A DNA stretch of 64,000 nucleotides, from positions 218,918-282,917 of the forward strand of contig JAFXSC010000001.1 of the NCBI GenBank assembly GCA_017525915.1, read 5' to 3'. A program made the position numbers and the translations under genes. The notes under the pieces were generated by a model. It was not told where the DNA came from and did not search any database. It worked only from the letters and a program-made list of their open reading frames with translations. Shown here one piece after another: positions 9,336 to 16,438 of the stretch. Position 1 is the stretch's first letter; every line of letters starts with the position of its first letter. The stretch comes from Ruminococcus sp. GTDB lineage: Bacteria > Bacillota > Clostridia > Oscillospirales > Ruminococcaceae.

Positions 9336-10239
9336 TCTTCTTTCTTAATGCAAATGCAGCGCCAACGGATACCGCAAGAACTGCTGCGGCTGTACCAACG
9401 CCGGCAACGCCTGTTTTCGGTGAATTGTCTCCGCCTGCCGCTGCGGTCGAGGATGTCGATGAAGCGGAAGTATCAGATGTGGCAGTTGTTGTTGTCGTAG
9501 TAGTTGTTGTTGTAGTAGTTGTAGAAGTAATGCCAGCACCGCCGGTCATGTTTGCAACGCATACAGGCGGAACGAGAGTGAGCTTGTCAGATTTGGCAGA
9601 TATCTCATTTCTGCCGGGATTGTCGATAACAACAGTAACCTTTCCGTTATCGTCGGTAACGAACTCGGTCGGAGCGCCGTTTACAAGGATAGCTGCGCCT
9701 GCAACGGGAGCAGCAACAGGTGACCAGTTAGCATCGAATGTGATATGATTTAGGGTAAGCTCAACGCTTGCACCGCATTCAGCCTCGAAATTATTCTTGT
9801 CGAACCAGCTGTATGTATCAGAAAAGCCGGAAACATCAGAATATACATAGGCATTGATGTAAGCACCGTCGGTTATCTCATCACCAAGTCCCATTGACAT
9901 CGTATTATTCACATAGTAGCCGTAGTTTCCGCCGTTCTCAACGCCGTAGAGCTTGTCGAGCTGGAGACCGTACTGACCTACCGATGACTTATAGCCGGCA
10001 GCAGCGCCGCCTTCATAATTCTCCTCATGGAAGATATAGAGAGCGTCGTTGATAGTGAGCTTGCCGTCGCTGTCGATATCGGTAACGTTAACTTCCTTCT
10101 GCACAGCAGCGATGCTGTCAGGTCCGAGGGTAACGGTAACATAAGCCTTGCAGCTTGCTGTATCCTCTGCGAATGAAGTCATGCTTACAGCTGAACAGGT
10201 GAGTACGAGTGCCGAAGCAGCAATGATGATCTTTTTCAT
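9325..10239 (-). CDS. Secreted DUF4430 protein with sortase-like C-terminus
   Basis: 304 residues starting at ATG 10239 behind AAAGGAGAA. An N-terminal signal peptide (MKKIIIAASALVLTCSAVSM) precedes a DUF4430 region with DIDSDGKLTINDALYIFHEE and YYVNNTMSMGLGDEITDGAY. A second beta region is followed by a run of about 14 Thr residues. The end carries NSPKTG, a hydrophobic segment and a basic tail RKKNED, resembling a cell-wall sorting signal. DUF4430 is related to the C-terminal domain of transcobalamin. As the first gene after a cobalamin-riboswitch-like leader and ahead of the ECF genes, it probably binds cobalamin or corrinoids at the surface. Its stop overlaps the next gene by 11 nt. Confidence 0.8.
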   Translation of the reverse strand: MKKIIIAASALVLTCSAVSMTSFAEDTASCKAYVTVTLGPDSIAAVQKEVNVTDIDSDGKLTINDALYIFHEENYEGGAAAGYKSSVGQYGLQLDKLYGVENGGNYGYYVNNTMSMGLGDEITDGAYINAYVYSDVSGFSDTYSWFDKNNFEAECGASVELTLNHITFDANWSPVAAPVAGAAILVNGAPTEFVTDDNGKVTVVIDNPGRNEISAKSDKLTLVPPVCVANMTGGAGITSTTTTTTTTTTTTTATSDTSASSTSSTAAAGGDNSPKTGVAGVGTAAAVLAVSVGAAFALRKKNED

Positions 10240-10270
10240 AGCTATTCTCCTTTTAAAATGATGCAGACGC

Positions 10271-10298
10271 AAAAAAAGCGCCAAGCAGAGCCGGACGC
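10271..10298 (-). terminator. Leader terminator of the cobalamin operon
   Basis: On the minus strand GCGTCC and GGCGC pair (one bulged T) and are followed directly by seven T residues, about 30 nt before the first start codon. Its position between the presumed aptamer and the ribosome binding site is that of a riboswitch expression platform. Confidence 0.6.
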
Positions 10299-10299
10299 G

Positions 10300-10520
10300 A
10301 TCACGCAACACTATAAGCCCACCGCCGTAATAACGGTGAGGCATTGCAATGCGGCGCAGCTTCGTTCCCCTATGCCCGGAAACTTCGCGGAACTGCCATA
10401 TATGGCTCATCCCGGTCGTCTGCTGGTCTGACGAGCGACCCGGCTCGGGAACGGTGTTCCCACACGGTAGTGACTGCTGCGGCGGTTTCTGACCGCACTT
10501 CCCTCAGTTTCAGACCTTTT
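10300..10520 (-). promoter_or_regulatory. Probable cobalamin riboswitch (variant)
   Basis: The minus-strand leader contains GGGAAGTGCGGTCAGAAACC, then GCAGCAGTCACTACCGTG, close to the conserved core of cobalamin aptamers (GGGAA, a hairpin of GGTnAnAAnCC type, GCAGTCACnnCTACTGT). A box CGTCAGACCAGCAGACG partly resembles the B12 box. GGTCTGA (10510-10516) and TCAGACC (10425-10431) can close the core as a helix. The leader is about 320 nt long, ends with a terminator and precedes genes for transcobalamin-like proteins and an ECF transporter. Several positions differ from the common consensus, so it may be a short or variant class. The boundaries are approximate. Confidence 0.7.
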
Positions 10521-10566
10521 TCCCGTTCTGGACGGGATTTTTTGTTGTTACCAACAACTTAAAGAT

Positions 10567-10595
10567 ATTATACCACGCTTTCTGCCGTATGTCAA
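10567..10595 (-). promoter_or_regulatory. Sigma-A promoter of the cobalamin operon
   Basis: Minus strand TTGACA (10590-10595), a 17-bp spacer and TATAAT (10567-10572) preceded by TGG. Transcription would start near 10560, leaving a long untranslated leader before ATG 10239, which fits a riboswitch-controlled operon. Confidence 0.9.
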
Positions 10596-10724
10596 GCTTT
10601 TTTGCACCTCCGGAACATACGGGGGCTCTTTCATGCCGCAGGCGACCGTTTCCGGCATATTCCGCGCAGGAAAAGTAATATAATGTTATCAGCGGATAGT
10701 TCCGGCAGAGGGAGGGCTGTACGG

Positions 10725-11540
10725 TTGGAAACGATATATCTCGATGTGCTGATAATATTGAACATCTACATGAATTTCTTTCTTCTGCGGATAACTGCCT
10801 GTATCACGCATTCTCCGCTGAAAAACGCAAGATGTGCCGCAGCTTCTCTGTACGGCAGCCTGTTTTCACTGCTGATACTCGTCCCGGAGCTGAACGGCCT
10901 GCTCTCGGCTTTGATACGCGCTTTCGCAGCATTCACCATATCTGCCGCAGCCTTTGGTTTTCACGGCAGGAAACGTCTTGTCACCGTGACCGGAGCTTTT
11001 CTCGGCGCAAACTTTATTCTTGCCGGGTGCATCTATGCGGTCTACTCATGGCTCACGCCGGATTTCATGCACTTCAACAACTCCTATTTCTACATAGATT
11101 TTTCGCTGCTCGTGCTCGTCATCACGACCTCTGCACTTTACGCAGCCGCTTACGCCGCAAGGATACTCCTCGATAAGGCTCCGCCCGGACACGGCTGTTA
11201 CAGGATAACCGTGAAGTACCGCGGAAAGACTGCAAGTCTCGAAGGACTCGCTGATACGGGCAATTCTCTCGTTGATATGTTCTCAGGCTCGCCGGTCATC
11301 GTCTGCGGCGCTGACGACCTTGCCGGTATCCTTCCGGAGGGCGGCAGTACGCCTGCCCGAGGCTTCCGGCTGATACCCTGCCGGACAGTGACCGCCAGCG
11401 GAGTTATGCCTGTATTCCGTCCGGACGAGGTGCTGATACTCGATATGCTCAGCGGAGTCCGCAAGCCTGTCGATGCTGTCATCGGGCTCGGAAAAACATC
11501 CGGCAGCGCCGTTTTCAATCCCGGACTGCTCAGACTATAA
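10725..11540 (+). CDS. spoIIGA: Sigma-E processing peptidase SpoIIGA
   Basis: 271 residues if started at TTG 10725, which has GGAGGG about 9 nt upstream and gives the family's usual beginning (ETIYLDVLIILNIYMNF). An ATG at 10683 would add 14 residues. Five hydrophobic segments fill residues 1-150. The C-terminal half has LADTGNS, the aspartic-protease motif of SpoIIGA. In sporulating Bacillota this membrane protease cleaves the pro-sequence of sigma-E in the mother cell after a signal from the forespore. It lies 18 nt upstream of sigE, the conserved arrangement. The organism therefore retains at least this part of the sporulation pathway. Confidence 0.88.
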   Translation: METIYLDVLIILNIYMNFFLLRITACITHSPLKNARCAAASLYGSLFSLLILVPELNGLLSALIRAFAAFTISAAAFGFHGRKRLVTVTGAFLGANFILAGCIYAVYSWLTPDFMHFNNSYFYIDFSLLVLVITTSALYAAAYAARILLDKAPPGHGCYRITVKYRGKTASLEGLADTGNSLVDMFSGSPVIVCGADDLAGILPEGGSTPARGFRLIPCRTVTASGVMPVFRPDEVLILDMLSGVRKPVDAVIGLGKTSGSAVFNPGLLRL

Positions 11541-11558
11541 TACATAAAGGAGAAGACT

Positions 11559-12254
11559 ATGAACATTTTCAAGCTCTTATCAAAACGGATAAAAGACCTC
11601 CTGTCAGGGAGGATAGACTATATCAACGGACCGGACACGCTGCCCCCTCCGCTCACCCGTCAGCAGGAGGAGGAAGTCTTCGTGCGGCTCGGAGAAAATG
11701 ACCCCGAAGCGCGGAACTGCCTTATCGTACACAACCTCCGGCTCGTGGTATACATCGCAAAGAAGTTCGAGTCCACCGGCATAGGCATAGAGGACCTCGT
11801 TTCTATCGGCACTATCGGACTGATAAAGGCGGTCAGGACCTTCTGTCCGAACAAGAACATCAAGCTTGCGACCTATGCTTCGCGGTGCATCGAGAACGAG
11901 ATACTCATGTTCCTGAGGAAGTCCTCGCAGTACCGCAATGACCTTTCGATAGACGAGCCGCTGAACGTAGACTACGACGGGAACGAGCTGCTTCTTTCGG
12001 ACATACTCGGCACCGAGGAGGACGTCGTCAACAAGGGCATCGAGACCGAGGCGGAAAGGGAGATACTCCGGGCGGCAGTGAGCGAGCTGTGTGACCGTGA
12101 ACGGGAGATAATGGAGATGCGGTTCGGACTTGTCAACGGAAAGGAAATGACCCAGAAGGAGGTCGCCGAGCAGATAGGGATATCGCAGTCCTATATATCA
12201 AGGCTTGAAAAGAAGATAATCAAGAAGCTCCGCGTAAGGCTTGAAAGCTTCTGA
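11559..12254 (+). CDS. sigE: RNA polymerase sporulation sigma factor SigE
   Basis: 231 residues. The N-terminal part (about residues 1-30) is the likely pro-sequence removed by SpoIIGA. Region 2 carries [29 protein letters not shown] and [15 protein letters not shown]. Region 4 has [13 protein letters not shown] and [20 protein letters not shown]. Length and wording match the sigma-E/K group. It directs mother-cell gene expression during endospore formation. It follows spoIIGA after 18 nt with AAAGGAGAAG before the ATG, so the protease and its substrate are co-expressed. Confidence 0.95.
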   Translation: MNIFKLLSKRIKDLLSGRIDYINGPDTLPPPLTRQQEEEVFVRLGENDPEARNCLIVHNLRLVVYIAKKFESTGIGIEDLVSIGTIGLIKAVRTFCPNKNIKLATYASRCIENEILMFLRKSSQYRNDLSIDEPLNVDYDGNELLLSDILGTEEDVVNKGIETEAEREILRAAVSELCDREREIMEMRFGLVNGKEMTQKEVAEQIGISQSYISRLEKKIIKKLRVRLESF

Positions 12255-12258
12255 GGCG

Positions 12259-12287
12259 TTGACATATTCGCATATATATGCTACAAT
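12259..12287 (+). promoter_or_regulatory. Sigma-A promoter of lipoprotein gene
   Basis: TTGACA (12259-12264), 17 bp, TACAAT (12282-12287), beginning 5 nt after the sigE stop codon. It gives the lipoprotein gene its own vegetative promoter, independent of the sporulation pair upstream. Confidence 0.85.
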
Positions 12288-12308
12288 TACTAAAAAGGAG
12301 GTATGTAT

Positions 12309-13001
12309 ATGCGTAAACTCATTGTTCTCAGCACAATTCTGACAGCAATGTTTGCTCTTTATGCGTGCAGCTCAACTTCGACCAGCCGCAAAACGAGCTC
12401 CGACACTTCACCGACTGAAATCTCCGACACCACTGCCGCAGAAGACCTTACCGGCGAAGATACCTCAGACATTCCGGACACAACTGCCCCCACCGCTCCG
12501 AACGGCATATTCACCGTACACGCCACCGACAGTATAACAGCTGAAGACAGTGAAAGCGTTTCCGCACTGTGCAATGAGATCTGCTACCGCTGGACAAAGC
12601 TCAACAACGGCAGAGGGAATATCGGATTCGGTCAGTATGTTGAGTACAAAGTCCTTGATTCCTACCTCGTGTACACTGCTCTGAACGCCACACTGCCGAC
12701 AAAAGCGGACGAGGACGATACTCATTTTGAGCTGACCTCTCTTGAACCGTCCGGCAATCACGCTGTTGCAAAGGGCGTATACAAGGACAGGAACAGCGCT
12801 TACGGCGAATATATTTTCCTGCTCACACTCTCTGACGGCAGACTTCTCGTGAACGATATGATAATGAATTACGAGGGCTCGACAGATATGATCTACCGAC
12901 CGGAAATAGTTTCCGAGCCGTTCTTTGACTTCTGGGAAGACCCTTCTCTTTACAGAATTGTAGCGCAGAAGACCTTCGACCAGGGCGCATCTGCAAACTG
13001 A
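12309..13001 (+). CDS. Lipoprotein of unknown function (paralogue of 22706-23362)
   Basis: 230 residues from ATG 12309; the ATG at 12303 is too close to the GGAGG site. The signal peptide ends with the lipobox ALYAC. A Ser/Thr-rich linker follows, then a folded domain with KGVYKDRNSAYGEYIFLL and LLVNDMIMN. The same domain pattern (GVCKSRNAAYGEYIFII, LLVNDMMIN, IYRP) is found in the lipoprotein at 22706, so the two are paralogues about 10 kb apart, each with a strong promoter of its own. I do not recognise a named family; the function is unknown. A terminator follows directly. Confidence 0.8.
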   Translation: MRKLIVLSTILTAMFALYACSSTSTSRKTSSDTSPTEISDTTAAEDLTGEDTSDIPDTTAPTAPNGIFTVHATDSITAEDSESVSALCNEICYRWTKLNNGRGNIGFGQYVEYKVLDSYLVYTALNATLPTKADEDDTHFELTSLEPSGNHAVAKGVYKDRNSAYGEYIFLLTLSDGRLLVNDMIMNYEGSTDMIYRPEIVSEPFFDFWEDPSLYRIVAQKTFDQGASAN

Positions 13002-13014
13002 ACATACCAGAACA

Positions 13015-13049
13015 GGGGGAACCTTTGCGAAAAGGCTCCCCCCATTTTT
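13015..13049 (+). terminator. Intrinsic terminator after the lipoprotein gene
   Basis: GGGGGA/TCCCCC stem with inner CCTTT/AAAGG pairs and a run of five T at 13045-13049. Confidence 0.85.
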
Positions 13050-13078
13050 ATACTGAAACTTTCATTTATGTTCCGCAC

Positions 13079-14062
13079 TTATCCGTTTTTGTTCTCCGGG
13101 ATCAGAAGCTCCATTCTCTCGTTGAAAACATCGTCGGGCACATAGTACATTTTGCCGTAATAGGAGCTGCCGTCAGCTGTAACGTCCATTACTACTTCCC
13201 TGCATCCTGCGATAAGAGTTTTCCAGTCGTCCGTGACAATATATCCGCCGTCGACCTTTTCTATCTGCGGGTGGAACTGGTACATGGTGAAGTATTTGCT
13301 CTTCATTTCGGCATCTCCGCTCACTATCTCATCATTCATCCAGAGCTTTCCGTCACCCCTGCCTATCGGGATAACATAGTGTCCGCCCTTCTTTATGGAC
13401 ACTACTGAATCCAACATGAAATAGCGGTCCTCGACAGTTACCTCGTCGCCAGCCTTGAAATCGCCGCTGTAAACCTTGTCAACTCTTATTTTGTAAGCCA
13501 CTGATGACTCCTTATGATAAAGTCTCCCGTTCGGCTCGAATTTATTGCTTGCAGTGGCAAATTCATAATGATTCACCCACATATCCAGTATCTCGCCTTC
13601 GATCATACCGTTTGAATCATCAAGTAATTCCTCTTTGAATGCCTCAATATCAAATGCTGCGTAACTTAATGCAGCACTTACATCGTCATATCCCTCGATC
13701 TCGGGAGCATCAGTGCTTTTGACCAGCCTGCTGTAATACAGCGGCTCATCGGTGAGAATATTCTCAGTTGAAGCCGGAACAGCCGCAGCTTCCGCACTTG
13801 AAGGCTCTGCCTGCATCAGCTCCGTACCGCTTACTGTACTTGTTATCTCCGTCTTGTTATTATCCTTTTTCAGCAGACCGCTTTTGCCTGCGCCTATCGC
13901 GCCAATGCCTACGAACGCAAGGCAAAGTGCTGAAACAACTATACGTTTTTTCATAGCTTTCTCCTTTCTGAACTGAGCCGAAACAGCTCCGGTATCTTCG
14001 GATTCAGTTATATAATCCTTGTTTATCCCTGATATTGCGTCATACAGATCATTTCTTCTCAT
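13079..14062 (-). CDS. Anti-sigma-factor-like membrane protein
   Basis: 327 residues. A short cytoplasmic N-terminus (MRRNDLYDAISGINKDYI) of about 37 residues is followed by one membrane helix (VVSALCLAFVGIGAIGAG) and a large outer domain with YKIRVDKVYSGDFKAGDEV and GHYVIPIGRGDGKLW. The gene overlaps the end of the upstream XRE/sigma-region-4 regulator by 14 nt and is co-transcribed with it. A small inner segment, single helix and outer sensor domain translated together with a sigma-like regulator is the usual layout of an anti-sigma or regulator-tethering protein. The outer domain is not one I can name, and the role is inferred from context. Confidence 0.65.
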   Translation of the reverse strand: MRRNDLYDAISGINKDYITESEDTGAVSAQFRKEKAMKKRIVVSALCLAFVGIGAIGAGKSGLLKKDNNKTEITSTVSGTELMQAEPSSAEAAAVPASTENILTDEPLYYSRLVKSTDAPEIEGYDDVSAALSYAAFDIEAFKEELLDDSNGMIEGEILDMWVNHYEFATASNKFEPNGRLYHKESSVAYKIRVDKVYSGDFKAGDEVTVEDRYFMLDSVVSIKKGGHYVIPIGRGDGKLWMNDEIVSGDAEMKSKYFTMYQFHPQIEKVDGGYIVTDDWKTLIAGCREVVMDVTADGSSYYGKMYYVPDDVFNERMELLIPENKNG

Positions 14063-14501
14063 TGTTCATCACCTCAAGATACTTTTTGAATTTCTTCCGT
14101 GTACGCATAAGAACTGTACGGACGTTGCTCTCTTTGATACCGTATTTATCCGCAATGGTGCTGATATCCTCAAGGAAATAATAGCGTCTGACGAATACGC
14201 TCCTGTCACGGCTCCTCAGAGTTGACAGGAAATGGTTCAGATCATTCAGAAGATCGCTGCTTTCGGTGTCTGATAAAAAGCTGTACAGCTCATTTATCAC
14301 AGCATCTTCCTTTTTCATTATCTCGTCTGGTGATACGGAGAGCAGATCCGCTATTTTCAGGACGGTAGCATAGTCTGGCTGGCAGATATCCCTCTCCCAT
14401 TTGGAGACCATAACCCTTGTAACGTAGAGCTTATCCGCAAGCTGTTCCTGTGTCATGCCTGCTTTCATTCTCAGTTCTGCGATTTTATGACCGGTCAGCA
14501 T
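14049..14501 (-). CDS. Hybrid regulator: XRE-type HTH fused to sigma-70 region 4-like domain
   Basis: 150 residues. Residues 1-65 form a classical XRE/Cro helix-turn-helix (IAELRMKAGMTQEQLADKLY, VTRVMVSKWER). The second half (about 85-150) resembles sigma region 4: RSRDRSVFVRRYYFLEDIST, IADKYGIKESNVRTVLMRTR, KKFKKYL, as in ECF sigma factors. There is no region 2, so it should not act as a sigma factor alone. GGAGGTGA lies 10 nt upstream of ATG 14501. It is coupled to a membrane protein that looks like an anti-sigma factor. A perfect inverted repeat over its own promoter suggests autoregulation. Confidence 0.82.
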   Translation of the reverse strand: MLTGHKIAELRMKAGMTQEQLADKLYVTRVMVSKWERDICQPDYATVLKIADLLSVSPDEIMKKEDAVINELYSFLSDTESSDLLNDLNHFLSTLRSRDRSVFVRRYYFLEDISTIADKYGIKESNVRTVLMRTRKKFKKYLEVMNNEKK

Positions 14502-14530
14502 TTTATCACATCACCTCCTCTGCTGATTTT

Positions 14531-14570
14531 ATTATATCCCATAATCCTCAAATAGTAAAGAAACTATTTG
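14531..14570 (-). promoter_or_regulatory. Promoter with palindromic operator of the XRE/sigma-like regulator
   Basis: Minus strand TTTACT (14554-14559), 17 bp, TATAAT (14531-14536). Arms CAAATAGT (14549-14556) and ACTATTTG (14563-14570) form a perfect 8-bp inverted repeat with a 6-bp centre covering the -35. An XRE dimer bound there would block the promoter, so negative autoregulation is likely. Confidence 0.7.
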
Positions 14571-14613
14571 TGACAGCCCGGTGCCGGTAAATGTTACTTC
14601 CGGACACAAAAAT

Positions 14614-14656
14614 CCCCCCGGAGCTTCCGCACATCATGTGCATCTTCTCCGAGGGG
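14614..14656 (-). terminator. Intrinsic terminator after the HD-protein gene
   Basis: CCCCTCGGAG / CTCCGGGGGG long stem with inner GCACAT/ATGTGC pairing, followed on the minus strand by ATTTTTG. It ends the WYL-WYL-HD operon. Confidence 0.8.
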
Positions 14657-14676
14657 AGCGTATCATAACAAAGGAC

Positions 14677-15450
14677 TTAATGCTGCCTTATTTTCAGCAC
14701 GCTTCTCGCGTATGCAAGGCTCTGGCGCAGCTGATCTTCCTTATCAAGTCCCGCAAGCCGGAGCTTGTGGGCGTATCCGAGTATTTCCGAAAGTTCCTCC
14801 GAAGGCGCAAGCCCTGCATTTATGAGGTCCTGCCCGGTGACATACGGACGCGCCATTATTTCCGTGAACTCCGCATATCTCCGCATCAGGAACTCCTCGG
14901 TATCTCCGCACTGCGGAAGCTTTCCGAGCCCGTCGCAGACAGCAAGCTGTATAAGGTCATAAGGCGCGCACGATCTGTCGAACAGCCTGTTGGCCTTTTT
15001 CAGCTTTGACCCAGTTGCCGCCAGTTTATTCGGTTCCATGTGCAGCTCGGTCATGTTCAGAACGTACCCCGTCAGCTCTGCATCTGCGGCAAGGCGCTCC
15101 ATGAACTGCCGGACTGCGGGAAGTCCGAGCGTTTCGTGCTCGTATGAGTGAACTCTGCCGTCCTCTGAAACTGTTGTGCAGACCGCTTTCCCGAAGTCGT
15201 GGCACAGCGCCGCGAGCATGAAACCGAGCGGATTTTCAGCTCTGCCGCGCCGTTTTGCAGCTTCATCGAGCACCATCATCGTATGCGTCCAGGCATCGCC
15301 TTCAAGGTGGTATTCACGGTTCTGCATAACTCCGATGAGCGCCTTCAGTTCCGGGAACCAGCCGCCGAGCTGTTCCGCTGCGCGGAGCTGTTCAAAGTAA
15401 GCGGAAGGGCGTTCCGACTTCAAAAGTGCATTTTCAAGCTCCGTCAGCAT
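14677..15450 (-). CDS. HD-domain phosphohydrolase (tRNA nucleotidyltransferase-like HD)
   Basis: 257 residues. The metal-binding HD motifs are visible: H in EGDAWTHTMMVLDEA, the HD pair in ALCHDFGK and a further His in HSYEHETLG. The N-terminus ELENALLKSERPSAYFEQLR resembles the region next to the HD domain in tRNA nucleotidyltransferases, but the catalytic head is absent. ATG 15450 is preferred because GGAG lies 9 nt upstream; it overlaps the WYL gene by 17 nt. Substrates of this group include nucleotides and RNA 2',3'-cyclic phosphates, but none can be assigned here. It is the last gene of an operon with two WYL proteins. Confidence 0.8.
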   Translation of the reverse strand: MLTELENALLKSERPSAYFEQLRAAEQLGGWFPELKALIGVMQNREYHLEGDAWTHTMMVLDEAAKRRGRAENPLGFMLAALCHDFGKAVCTTVSEDGRVHSYEHETLGLPAVRQFMERLAADAELTGYVLNMTELHMEPNKLAATGSKLKKANRLFDRSCAPYDLIQLAVCDGLGKLPQCGDTEEFLMRRYAEFTEIMARPYVTGQDLINAGLAPSEELSEILGYAHKLRLAGLDKEDQLRQSLAYARSVLKIRQH

Positions 15451-16438
15451 TTTCATCATCTCCGTTTTCCGCAAGCAGTTCCGCCTGACGTTTTACGCGC
15501 ATCTTAGCCTGTTCTCTCAGATGTGCCGGACCGAGTATCTCGATAACGGGTCCGAAGCTGAGAAGCTGTATGAGCAGTTCTGTCTCGTCCTGCTCATCGT
15601 ACCATATCTCGACCTTGTATTCTCCGGTCGCAAGGTCGCGGACGGTGTGCTTCTCATACGAGGCGAACTCCAGCATGAAGCGCTCCACACCGTTGCGCTC
15701 AGTGGTCACTCTTATCAGTGCCGGACTGCTGCATTTCCTGCTCAAAAAATAGCCATCAACAGACACCGGTGTGCGGAAGGTCCTGCCCGTATCAACAATA
15801 CTCGTAATGCGCCCGATGTTGATTACTCCGCTGCTCTTTATCCTGTCGTTCCGCAGCAGATAGCAGTACGCCCGGAACTTGTCGTTCTTGGGGGAATACT
15901 CCAGTTTCAGCAGCACGAACTTTCCGCTCATATGCTTCCCATGACCCGAAACGAACTCGATGAACACTATCCTCCTGTGCCTGACGGCTTCGAGCGCGGT
16001 ACGGAAATTCCTTATATAGTCCTCGCTGGAATAATCATCGCTGTCGGAGAAGCGGTCCGTGAACCCGAACTGCTCCTTCTTGTAGAGCGGAGTTACATCA
16101 GCAAGTCTTTCATCAAGACGCACAAGGGCTTCGCCGTCCATGAAAAGCCTTATCCTCGGGTCGGAGAGCTTGGCTCTGAGCCACATTTTCTGTAATTTCG
16201 TGAGTACCCTGACCGGTGCGTTCTTAGTGATGCGTCTGAGTTTTCCGTCAGCTCCGCGGCTGAAAAGTCCCCAGTCCTCGCTGCCGGGAATGAGCTTCTG
16301 CGGCAGGAAAAGAACTGAATCCCGGAAGCCTTCGCGCTGGACAGTCTCACGCACCGTCTTCTCGTCAGTAACTTCGTTTTCGAGAAGCTTTGCCGCTATC
16401 CGGAAATATGTGCCGTAAATCTCACTGAATATGTTCAT
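15434..16438 (-). CDS. WYL-domain protein (second of pair)
   Basis: 334 residues from ATG 16438 (GTG 16447 is an alternative). The central and C-terminal part has the WYL features: LEAVRHRRIVFIEFVSGHG, LLKLEYSPKNDKFRAYCYL, then NIGRITSIVDTG. WYL domains are ligand-binding domains of bacterial regulators and of several defence and CRISPR accessory proteins and can bind nucleic acid. No clear helix-turn-helix is visible at its N-terminus, unlike its neighbour. It overlaps the first WYL gene by 17 nt and the HD gene by 17 nt, so the three products are probably made in fixed proportion. Confidence 0.82.
   Translation of the reverse strand: MNIFSEIYGTYFRIAAKLLENEVTDEKTVRETVQREGFRDSVLFLPQKLIPGSEDWGLFSRGADGKLRRITKNAPVRVLTKLQKMWLRAKLSDPRIRLFMDGEALVRLDERLADVTPLYKKEQFGFTDRFSDSDDYSSEDYIRNFRTALEAVRHRRIVFIEFVSGHGKHMSGKFVLLKLEYSPKNDKFRAYCYLLRNDRIKSSGVINIGRITSIVDTGRTFRTPVSVDGYFLSRKCSSPALIRVTTERNGVERFMLEFASYEKHTVRDLATGEYKVEIWYDEQDETELLIQLLSFGPVIEILGPAHLREQAKMRVKRQAELLAENGDDENADGA

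Noticed and set aside
9460-9530. A DNA microsatellite in the DUF4430 gene
   Set aside because: The GTT/GTA run encodes the Thr-rich linker of the protein on the minus strand; codons are mixed and the frame is kept.
10000-10100. A dockerin in the first DUF4430 protein (DIDSDGKLTINDAL)
   Set aside because: Only one calcium-like loop is present. This segment is a usual part of DUF4430-type proteins, and a sortase-like ending is present instead.
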